From positions 22,953,893-23,017,892 of the forward strand of contig NC_083644.1 of the NCBI RefSeq assembly GCF_963576545.1: a stretch of 64,000 nt of DNA, written 5' to 3'. This document shows positions 60,927-64,000 of this stretch, piece by piece. Under the pieces are notes generated by a model. That model did no database searches. It worked only from the letters and a program-made list of their open reading frames with translations, and was not told the DNA's origin. The stretch comes from Limanda limanda (taxonomy: Eukaryota > Chordata > Actinopteri > Pleuronectiformes > Pleuronectidae). The number at the start of each line of letters is the position of its first letter. Within the stretch, counting starts at the first letter, position 1. Position numbers and translations under genes: made by a program.

Positions 60927-63350
60927 GTAAGACACGGAGGGATGTGAACGATATACCCGTGTGTGTCCAGCGGGGCTCCCTGTGCCAGGATCTGCCCTGG
61001 ATGGTTGATCCAGGCCACGGGGCCTCCTGCTCCCACTACCCCCACTGTCTGCTTTCACTGGTGTGTGTGGTAGCTCTCTCTACATGAGACTGTGAAGCAG
61101 CTTCTCAAACCTCCGTCCTGCTGCCTCTAGGAAGTGACATCTTTGTATGGTGGTGGCGCCCATGTTTGATTTCTCCACAGTCTGCAGTGGAGCCCGCTCC
61201 AGGCCTGTGTGTGTTTGTTTGGCGCCAACCAGACTCTTTGGGCAGGGCAGCCGCTCGGCGTTAGTTCATTTAAAGCCCTCAATCTGCGTGTAGCTGCAGC
61301 TAACAATGTAGCCACCGCTAGCAGCTACATGATAGCACATTACATGCCATATAAAACACACAGGAGACCACAGTGGACGATCCCGTTAACTCAAACCAGC
61401 GCTTTTGGGAGCGCTGTGACGTCATTTCCGTGCATGTTACATCACAGGCTGCAGTCACACTACAGCTGCTCTCAGACATGCACTGAGCTCCACATCATCT
61501 CAGACTCTCAGGGTCTGGTTTCTCTTCAGGGTGATGGAGGTTTAGAGCAGATCAGGTTTAGTCAGGTAACAACAACATGGATGAACTGACTCTGCCATGT
61601 TTTACTCTCTCTACCATCCAAGTCCTGTTTTGAGTACATGACAGCTGTATGCAGTTTGAACAGACAAGAGACCCATCACACTTTGATGATATCTTGTTTT
61701 CCTGGTTCCAAATGTAGATGTAACAAGAGCAGGCCCCTCCAGGTCTGCAAAATGAGCAAATGCTGGTCTCAGACATGAACTCCGGAGGATGTCCGCACAA
61801 TTGTGCCTGCACTTTCTCTGGTGGTTGCCTGTCGCACAGAGATTATTCGCTCAAACACGTTAACAGTAACACAGAAGTCTCTGCTGCGTTCTGTGTATTA
61901 TTTCCGTTGCGCAGATCATGTGTTTTTGTGAATAGCACATATCACCGGCGTCAGGCCTGATCACCAAAAGCTCTCTTGAAAAAATTGGATATTATCCAGA
62001 GTTTTTATTAGGGGACTGTCGGGAGAAACTCGGGAGCCTCTCACTTGGACATTGGCGTTCTGACATACAGACCTTCAGGAGATAATTCAAAGCAGCTTGA
62101 CAAATGGTGTCAGGTCTTTAACCACTGTAGGGTGTTGTCTATCTTGACAGTCCTTTTGCATAATATCTCTGTTAAACGTCTTTTAAGAAACACAAGCAAG
62201 TCAAGTTCCCTCCTGAAGATTAAAAATCATTATCCAGGGTCGAAGGCTACAAAAGTGTATTGAGCCCAAATTGAAGAAAAGAAATCAGAAATTTTAGAAT
62301 ATTGTCATAATATTACGAGTTTAGTCGTAATATTACACGGGTAGTTTTAGTTGTAGGAGAACCCATCATCCCCTGTCTCCCACTCTTATCTTATCTGGTT
62401 CCGGAAAAACTACAAAATTCATTTAAATAGCCCATAGATCCCAGTCAACCACTACCTAACATTTCGTCCTCTACAAAACTGAGACAATTTCCTCAAAGTC
62501 TCTCTGGTTCTTTCTTCAGAATAGACACAGGTTCTTGCACAATTGCTTGCAAAGTCCTGATACTTATAATATAAGTAAATATTTTAACTTAACAAGATGC
62601 TCCACGTTCGTCATTTCAACGCAGACAGGCTAATCCTCTCATACCCAAGTGTTCTGAGAACACTGATTCTGTTTTGTCTAAATATTAATTCTCATGAGTT
62701 TTTTCTAGTCCTGCATTATCTCTGGATTAAAGCTGAAGTATAGATTTGCCAACATATTGATTGTTTTGATTGCCAGGAAAGTAATTGGCATCTATTTAAT
62801 ATAATTGTGTCAATTTTCGGAGTAAAGCGGTCTTCAGTTCATCACACAGAGCTCAGTGTATTCAGACCAGGCATCTGTTAATGGCAGGTCCCTGGTCTAA
62901 TGGTTACTGCTACACAGTTTGCTGCAGTGTGTCTGTGCTGTGTGACTTGTTCTTAAAAATAGCATAACGTTTTCACCTACAAACATCTTAAACATTTATT
63001 TATACTATGATAGGGAGTGGGATTGGCTTTATTCCCTCGCCCACCCCTCCTGTCCTCATGAGGAATGTGAGGCATGTCCTGTCTGTTGAAACAGTGAACT
63101 GTATTGGGGGCTACACCGCGTTGACGTTCCTACATTTCTTTTAAACCTTCATGGTTCAAACTGTGGACTTGTGAAGATGAAAAACAAAATAGAAAGACAA
63201 CCAAGGAATATTGTTAGTGGGTTAGAATATTGGATGTTTTATTGCAATGATTTGGGCCAAACCCTAATATGACAATATAGACAGAACACGTGCTTCTTGT
63301 TTACATGCAAACATATTTGCTTATGTGACTCTTATATTTCTTCTTTGCAG
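60927..63350 (+). other. jade3: jade3 intron 1
   Basis: A U2-type intron (GTAAGA...TTTGCAG). MITE-like remnants sit at about 61462-61525 and 61740-61960 (gtctcagacatgaactccggaggatgtccgcac-type phrases). The rest is AT-rich. Confidence 0.65.
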
Positions 63351-63426
63351 GAATGAAGTTGAGCAGTAAAGGGTTTATTTTCTATCAGAGGAATCCACTA
63401 GCATGCTTTTCAACTTGAAATTTATG
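63351..63426 (+). other. jade3: jade3 non-coding exon 2 with upstream ORF
   Basis: Splice sites are CTTTGCAG and ATG/GTGAGT. It contains a 21-codon upstream ORF (63353-63418). It ends with ATG (63424-63426), which becomes a second upstream start after splicing. Confidence 0.7.
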
Positions 63427-63471
63427 GTGAGTAATTATCTTTTCTCCATCTCTTTATCAATTTGAAATAAA

Positions 63472-63743
63472 AAGATGCTTTCAGACATACACTGAGCTCA
63501 GGACATCTCTCCAGAGGGGCTGTATGTAAGAGCGCAAACATCCGAGTCAGTTGCTCCAGACATTTTCCAGATAAACATTTGATTCCCTCAGCAAAATGTA
63601 AACGTCATGTCCTGACTCCTGTGCCCAGACTCCATGCCAGAATGGACATTTTCCTGTTGTTGTGATTATGACTGACCCATAATCTCCTCCTGCGTTATTC
63701 AAACGTGAAAAAATTTCAGAGCTCATGTCTGAAAACGGCTTTA
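63472..63743. mobile_element. MITE with short terminal inverted repeats
   Basis: The ends read aaaagatgctttcagacat...gagctc and gagctc.atgtctgaaaacggcttta, inverted copies of each other over about 20 bp with mismatches. Length is about 270 bp and no ORF is present. Fragments of the same family occur at 8391, 55860, 61462 and 61740. It lies in the jade3 intron before the first coding exon. The superfamily is not identified. Confidence 0.65.
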
Positions 63744-63831
63744 CTTGAACTGAACAAATCATCTCATACCATCCATACCTTCTTTTGAACCATGTCTAAA
63801 GTCTGTCATCTCTTCTGCAGGATGTTACAGG

Positions 63832-64000
63832 ATGAAACGTCTCAGGTCCTCAAGCAGCAGCGACAGCTCTGACAATGAGAGTGAGTAATTTGCCCCTCGA
63901 GACCCCACTGCCTGAACTGGACTGTATTTTGTTTTCTCCTCTGCAATTTGATCAAATCTCTTTTTCTTCATTTAGGTCCATCAACCTCCTTCTGCTCTTC
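63832..64000 (+). CDS. jade3: JADE3 (PHD-finger protein, HBO1 complex scaffold), 5' end only
   Basis: JADE3 is a PHD-finger subunit that brings HBO1/KAT7 to chromatin for histone H4/H3 acetylation. The coding start is ATG at 63832. Coding segments are 63832-63880 and 63976 to the window edge, joined in phase 1 (AATGAGA then GTCC). They read MKRLRSSSSSDSSDNESPSTSFCSS, close to the start of human JADE3 (MKRHRPVSSSDSSDESPSTSF). The EPC-N region and PHD fingers lie outside the window. The identity rests on this short but distinctive N-terminus and on the position after rp2, as in human. An out-of-frame ATG at 63822 precedes the start. Confidence 0.9.

Overview
The window is from a vertebrate nuclear genome, most likely a percomorph-type teleost. 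It has interrupted genes with GT-AG introns, CpG-rich promoters, fish-type LINE tails and MITE-like repeats, and no prokaryotic features. Five protein-coding genes can be read, four of them complete: tubgcp5 (minus, 7969-17159, 23 coding exons), chst7 (plus, 17892-19160, one coding exon), slc9a7/NHE7 (minus, 26505-51185, 17 coding exons), rp2 (plus, 54431-58705, 5 exons) and the 5' end of jade3 (plus, from about 60640, running off the right edge). I joined the exons by hand from splice sites, reading phase and remembered family sequence. All four complete models close in frame.

Layout. Positions 1-7968 hold no gene I can recognise: two CpG-rich promoter-like blocks, a diverged repeat pair, and a dispersed repeat family that has received LINE tail insertions. 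tubgcp5 and chst7 are divergent and share a 732-bp promoter region. chst7 and slc9a7 meet tail to tail across about 7.3 kb. slc9a7 fills the middle with large, repeat-bearing introns. slc9a7 and rp2 are divergent, and rp2 is followed by jade3 on the same strand. The order and orientation chst7(+), slc9a7(-), rp2(+), jade3(+) is the order of human Xp11.3 as I recall it. tubgcp5 (15q11.2 in human) marks the edge of that block.

The genes do not form one pathway: microtubule nucleation (GCP5), Golgi sulfation (CHST7), trans-Golgi/endosomal cation/proton exchange (NHE7), ARL3 GTPase activation for ciliary traffic (RP2), and the HBO1 histone acetyltransferase scaffold (JADE3).

Most notable observations: slc9a7 carries one textbook AT-AC U12-type intron and two further U12-type GT-AG candidates. 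tubgcp5 uses a GC-AG intron that the reading frame demands. A hairpin-monomer minisatellite lies in the last slc9a7 intron. LINE 3' tails have landed, with visible target-site duplications, inside copies of another repeat. The jade3 leader has a splice-created mini-ORF whose stop overlaps the main start codon. I saw no convincing new multi-gene system.
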